DNA of 64,000 nucleotides from Chara braunii (GCA_003427395.1 BFEA01000535.1:214607-278606), one strand, 5' to 3'; numbered from the stretch's first letter, positions 1 through 10,447 are shown. Numbers and translations: made by a program. Notes: generated by a model not told the origin, from the letters alone.

Positions 1-28
<28 letters not shown>
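1..28. repeat. (CA)n microsatellite
   Basis: Perfect CA dinucleotide run cut by the window edge. The ~160 bases after it hold short palindromic motifs around AACACGTTCAACGTGTT but no gene. Confidence 0.95.
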
Positions 29-31
<3 letters not shown>

Positions 32-220
32 GACCCCCAACCCACACCTTTGCGCCCTGTGCAAACACGTTCAACGTGTTTAGCGGCGTTCAATGAATGC
101 GCTTTCAACACGTTCAAATACTGAACGCGAAACGCGCGTTCATTGACAACACAGATATGTTGGACTAGGCAAACAATACTCATGCTCACCCAGTTTCACA
201 TCTGCATTGGCGGCCTCACC

Positions 221-550
221 TCAATCAGTCCCTAGAATCATGCCAAAAGGGAGACTATCCTCCACTAAGAGTGTCAGGGAGTGTAGAACACGTTTTGTCT
301 TACCCCCTGCCTCCAACCGGAAGTATGCCCTAACCCCTTCAACATAACTATCTACTATTATTTCTCTATTATCTACTAGCTTGCTTACGACAGGCTGGTC
401 TAACTTTTGGACCTTCAGCCCTAGGCACATCTTCTGCAGCCCTTTCTTGCTTATGTAACTACGCGTTGACCCCCTATCTATTAACGCGCCCACTCTTACT
501 TTACTCACTTCTACATCTGCAATTAATAACTGCCCTTTCTTTTTCTTCAT
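221..550 (-). pseudogene. E1 aspartic protease (retropepsin) fragment
   Basis: This is the retropepsin that would process the Gag-Pol polyprotein. The N-terminal strand (LLIADVEVSKVRVGALI) leads to the active-site loop, which reads DRGSTRS where E8 has DSGSTRS, so the small residue beside the catalytic Asp is Arg. The C-terminal flap end LPFGMILGTD corresponds to LPFDMILGMDW in sister elements. Homology to E8 runs on to about 190 and then breaks off. The Ser-to-Arg change makes an active enzyme unlikely. The family call is firm. Confidence 0.8.
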
Positions 551-752
551 TTCAGCTCAAGCGTGGCGACGAGTAATCATTTCATCACCTATGCTTGTGA
601 GGAACCACCTAAAGAAGTTCTAGCACAAACAACGTCTGGGCAGCTAACTAGGTGGGGGCCAACTACCGTCTCAGTCTCTGCCATTGGGACCTCTGGATGG
701 GAGGTTAACAGTCTGCTTGCATCCAGAGTCTTTGTAGAGGCAACCGCAACCT

Positions 753-1388
753 CTACTGGTCATTTCCTTTTGGGTACCTATATTCAGGACAGAAGGGAAC
801 AATGTGGTCAGGGTTACCACATTTGAAACATTGACCGGCCTTGCGACGCTCTTCCCATACTTTTTCATAGATACCCATGTCCAACCAAGGTTTGCCTTCA
901 ACTATCCTTGGGTGTTCCGGGTATAGCCGTCTACCTCTACCTCTTCCCCCTATGGAGTAGGAACCTCTTCCACCTTGCGAGGGACCATTACCCCTACCTC
1001 CCACATAGTAGGTACCTTCGCCACTACCCCTTTGGGTGGCATGTCCTCTTCCTCCACCTCGACCGTGGCCTCCTCTTCCTCTACCACAGCCTCTTCCTCC
1101 TTGTCGCCCTCCCCCACGGGCTGCAACATTCGCATAGCTCCCTCCCTGGGCTAAGTGACTATTTTTGTCTTCTTCTAACCCATAGTCTATTTGGTCATAG
1201 GTAAGTGACTCTGGCCCTCCTTCTTCGAAGGTGACCAGTAGGTTATCTTTGCCTGCTATACTACCTGAAATTGTTCGGTCTTTCAACTTTTTTCCCGCCT
1301 GCAAGTCTTTCCAGTAATGACAGTATTGTGCCTCTTGGTGAAAACCAGCATGATCTACTGCGATCTTGCTAAATTTTTCATAGGTCAT
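753..1388 (-). pseudogene. E1 gag C-terminal part: RG-rich tract and zinc knuckle
   Basis: Nucleocapsid-like part of gag, expected to bind the element RNA. About 70 residues of spacer are followed by a long Arg/Gly-rich tract (RGG and GRGRG motifs, roughly residues 90-150). A CCHC zinc knuckle near the C-terminus (CFKCGNPDHIVPFC) has all four ligands. The same layout occurs in E8 at 63.5-64.0 kb. The frame joins the protease after a stop and frame change, and the preceding gag segment is in a different frame, so the gene as it stands is broken. Confidence 0.75.
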
Positions 1389-1398
1389 CCCTTCTTCT

Positions 1399-2017
1399 TT
1401 AGTGCGGGGATATGGTTGTGTTTTTTATGGGGTCTAGGAGTGCTCTAGCAAAGTTATTTAGGATCGATGCTGGTGTCATTCCGTGATCTGGGCACTGCAA
1501 CAGTTCGTCCATCGTAGCCTTGAGAGTTGACGCACTCTTCCACTTACGGTCGCTTATGTCGAGGATCAAGGATTTTGTTCTACGGGCCAGATTCTTATCT
1601 TCAAATATCACTCTGAGGGCCCTAAAGAAATCCTCAATACGCGTACGTTGCGAATACTGAACCATGGTAGTGCATCCATCCTCTTTCATCAAGGAGATGG
1701 CAAAGCTAATGGCATCCTCTGCCATACACGGACTTGCCATTAAGACGCGGTCCCAATACGAAATCTTTTACACATACAGATAAGTATCCATAGTAGCTTC
1801 CCAGTGGAAGATACTCTCTTCCTTCTTCCCATTATATGTCAATGACAACTTCACTTTCATCTTCTGCCTAGATTCCTCCGCTTCGTTGTCCCCTTCCTTC
1901 TTGGGACCCCTTCCTATCTCCATGATCATCATCGTCTCCTCCATCTCTGCCCCTACCACCAAACTTTAATTGCCTTACCATAGCGGGATCACTTATCTTT
2001 TTGGTGAGGGCTTCATC
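1399..2017 (-). pseudogene. E1 gag central region, frameshifted
   Basis: Gag capsid-like region in overlapping frames. One segment (1399-1740) has the helical retrotransposon-gag pattern (IEDFFRALRVIFEDK, then ILDISDRKWKSASTL, a variant of the 'L..l.q' motif). An upstream segment (1768-1962 and 1868-2017) carries KVKLSLTYNGKKEESIFHW, equivalent to VKMKLPFTFCNKK in E3 gag. The reading frame changes at least twice. The region ends at the SINE-like insertion, beyond which gag continues at 2393. Confidence 0.65.
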
Positions 2018-2378
2018 TTTTTTTTTTTTTTTTTTTTTTTTTAAAAACACCTCCTGCAGTGCTAGTGGTGCTGTTTAAAAGCAGACACCACTAGCACCCG
2101 GGGGAGGCTCCGTCTATTGGTGGGGAGCTTCACCTGCTGGAAAACGGGTCCAGCGTCCCATGGGATACAGCTTGAATCAAGAAAGCATTGACTGAGCACC
2201 CTGCCAGCATTGATTGCTCCGATCTCCGGAGGATTGACTGTGCAGGTTGTTGAAAAGGGGAGATTTGTACTGCTGTGACATCTAGTCTCTCTCCCCTGAG
2301 TCTGAGTTTGAAACAACCAGTTTACTGGAAGCTTGTTCCAGTGCCCCGTACCACGTCATATCTGTCCTAGCCCCTCAT
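2018..2378 (-). mobile_element. SINE-like retroposon inserted in E1 gag
   Basis: A 361-base insertion on the minus strand ends in a ~25-base A-tail (plus-strand T run 2018-2042). It is flanked by a 14-base imperfect target duplication: TGAGGGCTTCATCT at 2005-2018 and TGAGGGTTTCATCT at 2379-2392. Removing it rejoins gag in frame. Just before the tail lies a strong hairpin (2059-2097). No known SINE family is recognised. A weak tRNA B-box-like string (GTTTCAAACTC) lies near the 5' end, but no convincing A box was found, so the promoter origin is unresolved. Confidence 0.7.
2059..2097 (-). other. 3'-terminal hairpin of the SINE-like retroposon
   Basis: GTGCTAGTGGTG at 2059-2070 pairs exactly with CACCACTAGCAC at 2086-2097. 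An inner CTG/CAG pairing with one bulged A extends the stem around a TTTAAAAG loop. It lies ~16 bases from the A-tail, where a LINE reverse transcriptase would recognise the RNA 3' end. Confidence 0.75.
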
Positions 2379-2392
2379 TGAGGGTTTCATCT

Positions 2393-3220
2393 AGTTGCTT
2401 TAAATATCCAAAGATTCGGTCATCTACTTGGTGAGAGGCTGTGCGCAAGAAGTTATTTCAAGTTCCCTCAAACTCTCCCTGATGGAACTCTAGTTTACTG
2501 ACGGATGGATGGAGGGCAGCGAGTTCTTCGTTAGTGTGGAGGAGGGTGTCAGTCAAAAGAGCTAACGGTTCGTCTGTGGCAGCTTGCTTTCCCTTCTGTT
2601 CCTTCAACATTGCTTGCAACCTCTCCCCCTCCTCCTTCACCCTTTTTTATCATTATATTCCTGCCTTTTTGCAGCCACCAACTTCTTGTTGAGTTCGGTT
2701 TTCTTCTCTTCTATCAACAAGTCCCTCTCTTTCTGATCTGCCGCTGATGCCATCTTAATCACAAAGGCATTTTTTTCTTCCTCAGTTTCTTTCGGCATCT
2801 CCGTTTGATACCCGAACTGTCCCATCCAATCCATCGCCTCCACCTGCAACAACCTGACTTCCCCAGCATGGCTGATTTCAGCCTTCTCTTCTTGCGGTTG
2901 GGTTCTCCTCCTTTCCAGCCTGTCTCCCACATTTTCTTCTTCTTCTTCTTCTTCTTCTTCTTCTTCTTCTTCTTCCAAAACCTCCATCATCTTTCTCTCC
3001 TTCTCCTTCATCTCTTTCTCCATCTTTTCTTTTTTCTTCCAACAACTTCTTCTTCACTTCTTCCTCCTCCTTTCTTTTCTTCTCCCCCTTTTCTTTTTTC
3101 TTCTCATCGAAGCGGCGATCTATCTCTGCCTGCTCCTCAGCTGTACTCGCCCGTGTTGACTTCCCAGACCCTAACACCGCATGTGAACAAAAAGTCCGTT
3201 GGAAGCGAAGAGGGAAGATG
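2393..3220 (-). pseudogene. E1 gag N-terminal coiled-coil region
   Basis: Highly charged, helix-forming N-terminal gag segment on the minus strand. Lys/Glu-rich blocks (EEQAEIDRRFDEKKKEKG, then EEVKKKLLEEKRKDG) lead into a poly-Glu stretch encoded by the (TTC)n tract at 2933-2976. A more conserved block follows (MDWMGQFGYQTEMPKE, then KKTELNKKLVAAKRQEY). The frame changes at the poly-Glu repeat, a typical slippage site. E7 gag has the same coiled-coil type of N-terminus. The start codon is not certain. Confidence 0.6.
2933..2976. repeat. (TTC)n microsatellite in gag
   Basis: Run of TTC triplets coding for poly-Glu on the minus strand, at the point where the gag frame changes. Confidence 0.9.
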
Positions 3221-3250
3221 AAGCGAAGAAGGGGCCTTAGAACACACACA

Positions 3251-3331
3251 CGGCCATAAGTGAGAACATGGGGTACTCGGCCATAAGTGAGAACATGGGG
3301 TACTCGGCCATAAGTGAGAACATGGGGTACT
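3251..3331. repeat. Tandem repeat, 3 x 27 bp
   Basis: Three exact head-to-tail copies of a 27-base unit starting CGGCCATAAGTGAG, at 3251, 3278 and 3305. They lie in the E1 leader upstream of gag. The length is a multiple of three, so the antisense reading shows a repeated RVPHVLTYG peptide, which has no known meaning. Confidence 0.95.
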
Positions 3332-3840
3332 CGTCCATGGTGACTAGAAGCATAGGTAAGCGGCCTCCACCTCCTCACCACTTGACTACTAATTACTAAC
3401 TCATGAGTGGGTCTGACTGTTGCTGACTGCCATGTAACTTCCCTGGACTGTATATGTATATGTTTTTTTTTAAACGATTGGACTGGTTGCTGGACTCTAA
3501 GCAATACCAACTATGTCACGAGATTTGGACCAGCCCAGCAGCTGCGACAATAGAATGAGGGAGGTACCAAACACCGAGGCAAATCAGCAAGCAATACAGG
3601 TTTAATGGGGGGATGCACTTCACTCCAATGAACATTCCGTTGATGAAGCTCCACGGCTGCTCCAATGCTCCAACGCAGCAGCAACAAGTACATAATCACC
3701 TCTCAACAGGCCACTTCTTCTTCGGCCTACTTCCTTCCCCCTTCGTCAGTCTTCTCCCCACTCAACTTTCTTGCATATATCTCTTCTTCTTGCCGGCCTT
3801 AATCGTTGCCAGCGACAACCAGTGGATATAGCGAGCAACT

Positions 3841-3855
3841 GCTCCTATACCAGTT
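3841..3855 (-). other. E1 primer-binding site
   Basis: Directly inside the 5' LTR the minus strand reads AACTGGTATAGGAGC, close to the plant initiator-Met tRNA site TGGTATCAGAGC and to the E3/E5 version. It fixes the inner LTR edge at 3856. Confidence 0.75.
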
Positions 3856-4927
3856 TGCAATGAATCAATCACCAGTGAGCGCATACAATCACACCACATG
3901 CATGTATGAGTTCACACAAATTTCACACTGGAGGTCAGAGAAATGAAGACCAGGTAGCGCAGCTTATAATTCCAGCAAATTATCATAAGAGCAGGAAGAG
4001 TTCAAGTCACCAGCGCACATCAGCACATACCAAAGGTAACCAGTATCCAGCATAAACTCTCAGGTGAGTATCTCTTCCTCACTGCACTTCTCTCTTGTGT
4101 ATCGCTTCCCCTCGCTGGTCTTCTCCCTAACCATGTCTGCACTGTGTCTTCTCTCCCTACACTGTGTCTTCTCTCCCTACATGCGTGCACACTCGCTAAC
4201 TTCTACTTCAAGAATCTACTCTGAATACACCCACTGATATGCCTACTAACCCTCTGAAGTCTACTACTATCTACTAACTCTCTGCACTGGCGCAGCTCTG
4301 GCTGCCTTCTCCCTGCCAGCGCTATCTCCTGCTCTCTCTCCCTCTCTCTCTCTCTCTGCTAGCACAGCACTCTGGCTTCAGCGCTCTGCCCCTCACAATA
4401 GCGCACAAGTGCACCAGCACTTCCACACTTCATGCGAATGAGTTATCTGCCCGAATGGGAGGCTGGCCAGTCCTTTTGTAGTCTTGGACTGCACTTCAAC
4501 TCGTGCCAGCCTCTGCTTCCTGGGGCCTGACTGGGTTCCGGTACCACATCCCCACGGGCTGTCTGCTTTCGAATGTCAAGGCCTGGAACCTTCCCAAATT
4601 TCCATTGGTCTGCTGCTGCTTGGGCCTTTGAGTCATGGCTTTTGGATTTTGGCATTTGGTTTTGACTGTGGACTGTGACTCCTGCCTCTGGGACACGACC
4701 CCTGCCTGTGGAATCGCCCTTTTACTCGTGGGATGTGACTCTTCAATATGACTTTCCATTTTGAAACGTGATTCTTGCCCCTAAGATGTGACTTTTTGCT
4801 GGGTGCCTGTTGGACTGGACTGCTGAGGTACCCGACTGTGACTTCAATTGACTAACTCGGCCTTTCTTGGCCAGGGCCTCTGACCCTGATACCCGAATTT
4901 GGGGTCTGAATCGTGGAAGGCCTTTCA
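3856..4927 (-). repeat. E1 5' LTR
   Basis: About 1072 bases. On the minus strand it begins TGAAAGGCC and ends TTCATTGCA beside the primer-binding site. The body (for example AATCTACTCTGAATAC and the 'agcgcac' blocks) aligns by eye with the E8 3' LTR at 58.9-60.0 kb. The partner LTR of E1 is not in the window. Confidence 0.75.
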
Positions 4928-7146
4928 CGCTTCTTTTTCTTTTCTCCTTTGATTCGGATGGATTCGGGGGTAAGCAGAAAGGGTTAATAGTAGGAGGGAG
5001 TATGAATGGAAACCGGTTGAAATGAGCGAAGGAGGTCAACAGTTGGATTGAGAGGAGGAACGTGGGATAGGCTATGGAAGATCAATGGGAATGCGAATCC
5101 TAGTCCGCATGTGCCTGGAGGGGGGGCAGGGCCGAGGAAAAAACGCCGCGATGCCCTATGTTAGACAGCGGGATGGGAGGTTAGATCCAAGTTACAATAA
5201 ATCGATAACTGGACGGCTCTTTTTTTTCCGTCCCTAAATTACAGTGGGAGAGAATACTGTTTCGTTGTTGCTGTTATAGTCGTGGGCGGTTGGACAGCTA
5301 GGGTGACCGGGCGTGGGGGAAGGATGGCAGAAAGAAAGCAACAGGTAGGGCGTGGGGGAAGGATGGCAGAAAGAAAGCAACAGGTGGACGCAGGGGTGTA
5401 TTCATGGAGGTGTTAATGGTGACGAATGGAATCGGGGAGAGGGCGATGGAGATGGAGTATTATGCTCTTAGAAAGGGTTGTCTGGGGATAGGCCGAAGTG
5501 TTAGAGTGTAGCGATGTAGCAGGGGATAAAGTTGGAGATAGCACATCACCCGAATCTTCACGTTCGAAAACTGAATCTAGAGCGGCCCGATCGGGCTTCG
5601 TTACTTCCCGCTTATACCACAATGAGTCAGGAAGCGACCACGAATCCCAAAACTCTCGCTGTCCGTTAGTCCCTTCAACTCACGAAATACGTGGGTAGGT
5701 TCCACCGGATTCCGGATCACACGAGGTATAAGGTTGATATAACCACCTTGGCGAAGCTACTGTTCACCAGGGTTTGGAGATCGCGCTTGTGTGTTTCGAC
5801 GATGTCCCGGTAGACTTACGTGACGAGCAGGAAGCATGTGCGAAGGTTGTCTCCATCAGCAGGTCGAATCACGTCCGTTGTCCAAGAAAAATTATCGCTT
5901 TGCAAGCACAGCTAGCCTTTGTGCGTTGTTGAAGGTCTTCTTCTATGGCTTGTTGCCCATTGTCTCCTGAGAAAGTCAGGGCGGAACAGATTTCCTAGTG
6001 TTCTCCCGCTTCCTCGATCTCGTGTGCAACGGACGGCTCGATAAGATCTTTCCCAATGCGCCAAACAAGGAGCAGGCCTTGTATTTTCTCGCCGGTCTTC
6101 AGCCGTAGACTTTGATGGCTCGCTGCCAAACGTTGTATTGCGTACTTGTGCGCCTCTTGTTATTGCGATCTTCAGCTGCTGCGTCGATCTTCGGTATGGA
6201 CGGCGCGATAAGCTCACCGCGAGTCTTGCTTGCACGGCTCACGGAGCGTGATCCGAGGAAACCGAGATGACCTCGGTCTGATGGTGACGGCTTATCCGCA
6301 GATCTACCACCTTGGATGATCTGCAGAAAAGGAACGGTCCGATAGTGGCGCGGAGAAAAAATCGTGAAAGGTGTTGGACCCGTATAAGACGCGCGTGGGC
6401 AGATTCCCGTGAGATGCTGTAGCACCGTGACATGGCGGCGGAATTGCGCTCACCGAACGGCGCATGCGCTCTTTCTCTAATACTGGACCACGTCAAGTCG
6501 GGTCATTTTCTAGTGGAGCTCTCATTCCCTGTTCAGTTTTCTAGTGCAAATATTCATTTCAGCTTTGGATTTGGCCCTTTTTTCATATGATGCCCTCTAG
6601 CCTGTCAATGGGGCCTTACTCTCACAGTCATACATTGGTCTTCTCCCACCCTCCTCTTAATTTTGTTTCACCACTTGCTGCCCTTACCCCTGCCAGTCCT
6701 CTTTTCACTGCTCACAACTCCCACCTGTCTCATGACATATCTGCCAGGTTACTGCTCACTGTTTGCAGGGCACTACTCAATCTACAATTTTTCAGGTCCC
6801 ATTTTCCCCTTGGTTCAAACAGTCCAGTACATAATCTTGAGGGGTTTATTGGAAGGGGGGATGCAGTCGCCCTTCTCTGCATGCATTGCTGTTTGGCCTG
6901 AATGTGCGATGTATCTTTCTATGGTTCAAGTACCATCCTGGCACAGGCTGACAACCATAATGTTGGAACTAGTCCAATAACAAGGTCCCATGATGCACCA
7001 CCCATGACAGAGGAGAAGTGAAACAGGTGGAATGGTGCTGTCTAGGTGCTTACTAGGATCTTTGAAGGCAGGGTCATCCCACTTTCCACTGTAAGGGGTT
7101 AATAAGGGCCTGTGTGAAGGTAGAAGAAGAACACAGACAGTAGAGG
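4928..7146. other. Unassigned DNA between E1 and E2
   Basis: No convincing gene was found. It holds a 39-base tandem duplication (5309-5386). At 6020-6240 the plus strand gives weak gag-like fragments (QALYFLAGLQP) broken by stops. Before E2 inserted, this DNA was contiguous with 24831-25900, so it is the downstream flank of the host exon at 25578-25738. Confidence 0.5.
5309..5386. repeat. 39-bp tandem duplication
   Basis: Two adjacent copies of a 39-base unit beginning GGGCGTGGGGGAAGGATGG, starting at 5309 and 5348. Confidence 0.9.
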
Positions 7147-7150
7147 TATT

Positions 7151-8161
7151 TGCAAGGAAAATAAGCAACAGCGAGATGACAAATCCAGATTACACCATCC
7201 CATTAAAGGCCAGATAGTCACACTGTGTCCAGAGAGCAGCATTGCACCAATAATACACCAATGGAGGTTCGTAATACTGAAAACCAATGTCATGGAGAGC
7301 TTTCTCTCTCCTTCAGCAACACAAGAGTCCAGTCCCTTCACACGCCTACTTGGCGCTAAGCGCACAGCCGACTCCTACACAGCTACGATCAGCCTAATAA
7401 TAGACAATGCAACTGTTGACATCAGCGGCAGCCCGAAGTACTTGAAGATGCCGCCCATATGCAGACCATCGCCAATACAAGGTAAGTGCCCTCACATCAT
7501 CATCATCATCATCCTTCGCCCTTCCCTGACTTAACACCCACACCTGTCCTCTCTTGTACACGAAGACCACCCATGCGCCTCACTGTGTATCCAAGCCCAG
7601 CCCGCTATGGAGGCTGGCTATGGCGCTGCCCTCAGCAGCGCCCTGCTCCCACACACGACCGCACGTGCGCAGCCNCTTGCTCCAATGCCGGCAGCCAGCC
7701 CGCGAGNAATTGCTCCAGCAGCGCTGCCGCCAGCCAGCAAGTGACCGAATGAGGCTGCCAGCCCTGAGCTCTTTCCTTTATGGAAAGAACTGGCCTGCTC
7801 GTGCAGCCTGGCTGCACTGGCCTGGNCCCAGCAGCTTCCGGAAGGCCCCAGGAGGNTGCCTGTGTACAGCAGCTACTGGGCTGCTGGGCCTCGTTCGGTT
7901 GGGCGCCCAACTGTCTCTGTATGAGGCTGCGAATCACGCCCAGGGCCTGCATTCTTTGGAAAAGGCCCGGAAGGCCGTGGAAATGTCTTTGTTGCTCGGC
8001 CTGAGTTTCACTCAACCAACTGGCGCGTCGCAACTGCCTGGACCCCAAATATGAAATTGACAGTCGAGGGCCTCTTGTGATATGTCAGGCCCGCCTTCAC
8101 TGAGGGCGGGCAATGCTGCAAACAGGGCCCCATAGGCCTGCCGAGGACCCTGATCCTCGCA
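7151..8161 (-). repeat. E2 3' LTR
   Basis: 1011 bases, near-identical to 23792-24826. It starts TGCAAGG and ends CTCGCA in plus orientation. Single Ns lie at 7675, 7707, 7826 and 7856. The last three fall at the same sites as Ns in the partner LTR. It lacks the ~30-base 'cgccttcacttagggcggg' duplication seen near the end of the right copy. Confidence 0.9.
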
Positions 8162-8175
8162 TCCCCTCCTCCTTT
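8162..8175 (-). other. E2 polypurine tract
   Basis: The minus strand reads AAAGGAGGAGGGGA immediately before the 3' LTR. It is the expected primer for plus-strand DNA synthesis and confirms the LTR edge and orientation. Confidence 0.85.
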
Positions 8176-8201
8176 ACTTCGTGAGTCCTCTGAGAAATCT
8201 C

Positions 8202-9218
8202 TTATTCTGCAGGCATCTTCCCCTTGAGTGCGCTTTCGTAGCCTGCAATCACTTGAGGTGCTGTTCTCATGAGTTCTTCTCGTGTGAACCAGCGATCCTC
8301 CTTAGGATCCAGATGATGTCTGAAGCTCACACGGTACTGCATTCTCGGCTTAGGAGGGCGCCCTCTGCCTGATGGTCGAGGAACAGGCATCACTCGATGC
8401 TCAACGATCTGGTCCACGTCCACTTCGTCATCCATGGTTGGGGGCAGCATTGATCTTCTTGAAGGAAACTGGTCAGTGGCAGCGAAAGGTGGCAGCTTGG
8501 AGGCATGGAACACAGGGTAAGTGCGTAGGTGTGCAGGAATACGGATCACGTATGAAGGCCCATCTGGTTGATCCCCTACAACGTCCAAGATCTCCCAGGG
8601 CCCAAAATATTGTGGCATCAGTTTTCTGGATATCCCCATCTCCTGACCTAGTTCAGATGACTTTACCCAGACTTTATCACCTACCTGAACGTTCGAGGGC
8701 CGTCTATGCTTATTCTCAGATGCGATCATAGCATCCTGAGACTTCTTAATATGTTCAACGGCCTGCTGCAGCATCTGTTCATATTTGACAACAAAGTCTA
8801 TGCTGCCAGGTGCTGCAATGGGTTGTCTTTCTGGTAGCAGAAAGTTGAGTGCAGTTTTGGGCTTCCAACCAAGATGTAACTGGTTGGGAGTCATACCGGT
8901 AGTACTGTGCACAACATTGTTGTACAGGCTGGCGACGAGCGGTAACTTCTCGTCCCAGTCATCCTGACTTAGCTTAATATAATGCCGAAGCAGGTATCGT
9001 ACTACCCGGTTCATCTGTTCTGCCTGACCATTTGACTCAGGGTGATTCCCTGAGGTCATTTGGAGTTTTTTGCCCATCTGTTCGTCGGTTGACTGCCACA
9101 GTTCACTTGTGAATCTCGCATCCCTATAACTAACGATAGATGTAGGTAAACCGAAATCACGTACCCAATTGTCTATAAACAGTTTGATGACGTGGTCAGT
9201 TTTAGCTGTTCTTGGCAT
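8202..9218 (-). CDS. E2 integrase, catalytic core end to C-terminus
   Basis: 338-residue open frame. It covers the second catalytic Asp (IVSYRDARFTS, normally SDRDARFTS), the catalytic Glu in HPESNGQAEQMN, and the YNNVVHSTTGMTPNQL block. A GPY/F-type module follows (PQYFGPWEILDVVGD, then YPVFHASKL). The tail (DVDQIVEHR ... YRVSF ... DRWFTREEL) resembles a divergent chromodomain. The first catalytic Asp lies in the preceding frame (9224-9835), separated by a stop or frame change near 9220. The product would insert element cDNA in the nucleus. Confidence 0.9.
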   Translation of the reverse strand: MPRTAKTDHVIKLFIDNWVRDFGLPTSIVSYRDARFTSELWQSTDEQMGKKLQMTSGNHPESNGQAEQMNRVVRYLLRHYIKLSQDDWDEKLPLVASLYNNVVHSTTGMTPNQLHLGWKPKTALNFLLPERQPIAAPGSIDFVVKYEQMLQQAVEHIKKSQDAMIASENKHRRPSNVQVGDKVWVKSSELGQEMGISRKLMPQYFGPWEILDVVGDQPDGPSYVIRIPAHLRTYPVFHASKLPPFAATDQFPSRRSMLPPTMDDEVDVDQIVEHRVMPVPRPSGRGRPPKPRMQYRVSFRHHLDPKEDRWFTREELMRTAPQVIAGYESALKGKMPAE

Positions 9219-9223
9219 AGCGA

Positions 9224-9835
9224 TTAGTCTTGCATACTTAGTAAAGCCACTATTATGAAGATGTGCCTTTTGCCAGACTTACTGGTCACAAGAGTATCCA
9301 TGAAGTCCATGGACACACTCTGACCAGGTCCTTCCGGAATCAGCAAGGGCTTGATCAGCCCAAGCGGAGCCAGAGTCCTTGGTTTGTCCCTCTGGCAAAC
9401 CTGGCAGGTTTCAACATAGCGTTTTGCATCTAGCAGCATAGAGGGCCACCAGAATCTCTGTACTAAGTTTGTTGATGTCTTCTTGTATCCAAAATGACCC
9501 GTTGCATCATGACATTCTCCTAAAAATAAACTACGCAAAGACTCACTACTGGGAACACACAATCTTTTATTCCCTGCCTTCTCAAGAAACAGCAAGCCGT
9601 CTACCATCGTAAATTCGTCCAAAGTCTTTTTGTCGTTTGCTTGGAATCTACGGATGATCTTAGACATAACTGGATCTTGCTGATAGGCATCCACCAATGA
9701 TCGAGTTAAGTCGTTAGATATGCCAAATTCAGTCACTAGTGCGCCCATATAATCCGCCCAGCGAGATAATGCATCAACCACTTTGTTGTACTCTCCCTTG
9801 ATTGGATCAAGTTGATAGTCATACATGTCTATCAC
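9224..9835 (-). CDS. E2 RNase H end and integrase zinc-binding/core start
   Basis: The frame begins at the RNase H end (DYQLDPIKGEYNKVVDALSR). It has the HHCC zinc-binding domain (GECHDATGHFGYKKT ... VETCQVCQRDK) and the core start with the first catalytic Asp in SMDFMD. The usual VDRFSK is changed to VALLSM at the frame end, marking a frameshift into the 8202-9218 frame. It is continuous in function with the RT-RNase H frame at 9842-10447. Confidence 0.88.
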   Translation of the reverse strand: MIDMYDYQLDPIKGEYNKVVDALSRWADYMGALVTEFGISNDLTRSLVDAYQQDPVMSKIIRRFQANDKKTLDEFTMVDGLLFLEKAGNKRLCVPSSESLRSLFLGECHDATGHFGYKKTSTNLVQRFWWPSMLLDAKRYVETCQVCQRDKPRTLAPLGLIKPLLIPEGPGQSVSMDFMDTLVTSKSGKRHIFIIVALLSMQD

Positions 9836-9841
9836 TTGTAT

Positions 9842-10447
9842 CTAGCGCTTGAGTGAGTCAGAAAGTACATGCTGAGTCTTGATCCAGCGCAAGGTCTCAT
9901 GGTCAGATCTCACATAGAAGAATCTGCCAAGGAGATAGTGTCTCCGGTGTACCAGCGCTCTATATAGGGCGTAGAGCTCGCGCTCATAAGTGGACTTAGC
10001 TAGTTTTTGGGATGGCATCTTTTTGCTCATATACTTGATAGGTCTCAACTTGGGCCCCTCCTTTTGCGCAAGGACCACGCCTATACCATATTGGCTGGCG
10101 TCTGTGGTCACAACAAACGGCTTATCAGGATCGGGAAGTTTAAGAACCTCATAGTGTGTCAGGGCATACTTCAGTTTCCTGAAGGCTGCCTCACACTCTT
10201 CAGTCCACTCCCAAGGGGTGTCCAGTCGAGTTAGATCTGTCAATGGGGAAGCTGTAGTACTATAGTTCTTCACAAACGGACGATAGTAACCCGTCATCCC
10301 CAAAAACGATCTGACCTCAATAACAGTCTGAGGTCTGGGCCAGTCACGTATGCTGGCCACTTTGGCATCTTCCGGCCTCAGTCCATCTGCTGAGATTTCA
10401 TGACCCAAGTACAAGATCTTGGTGCGACCAAACTCACATTTCTCCAA
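9842..10447 (-). CDS. E2 RT connection and RNase H
   Basis: Begins in the RT thumb (EKCEFGRTKILYLGHEIS), continues through the conserved SFLGMTGYYRPFVKNYS and into RNase H with its first Asp (VVTTDASQYGIG), the Glu in YERELYALYRAL, and the third acidic site in YVRSDHETLRWI. All three expected acidic residues are visible. A single stop at ~10448 separates it from the RT palm frame. Confidence 0.88.
   Translation of the reverse strand: MEKCEFGRTKILYLGHEISADGLRPEDAKVASIRDWPRPQTVIEVRSFLGMTGYYRPFVKNYSTTASPLTDLTRLDTPWEWTEECEAAFRKLKYALTHYEVLKLPDPDKPFVVTTDASQYGIGVVLAQKEGPKLRPIKYMSKKMPSQKLAKSTYERELYALYRALVHRRHYLLGRFFYVRSDHETLRWIKTQHVLSDSLKR

Larger units (their letters stand above)
190..4927 (-). mobile_element. 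E1: partial Ty3-type LTR retrotransposon
   Basis: Read on the minus strand, the order is 5' LTR (3856-4927), primer-binding site, coiled-coil gag with zinc knuckle, then protease. RT, RNase H, integrase and the 3' LTR are missing: protease homology stops near position 190 and unrelated sequence with a CA repeat follows. LTR, gag and protease match E8 at the other end of the window, so the two are members of one family. Gag is split by a SINE-like insertion at 2018-2378. The copy is non-autonomous and decayed. Confidence 0.85.

Noticed and set aside
2062-2316. 84-residue open frame in the SINE-like unit
   Set aside because: No domain, lies across the hairpin, and the unit is a non-coding retroposon by structure.
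3251-3331. Three identical 27-bp units as a CRISPR-like array
   Set aside because: The units are directly adjacent with no spacers and lie in a eukaryotic retrotransposon leader.
6020-6240. Possible gag relic on the plus strand (QALYFLAGLQP)
   Set aside because: Only ~11 residues fit, stops follow at once, and no pol or LTR is nearby. Too weak to annotate as an element.
8181-8731. Plus-strand open frames opposite E2 integrase
   Set aside because: Shadows of the minus-strand integrase frame.
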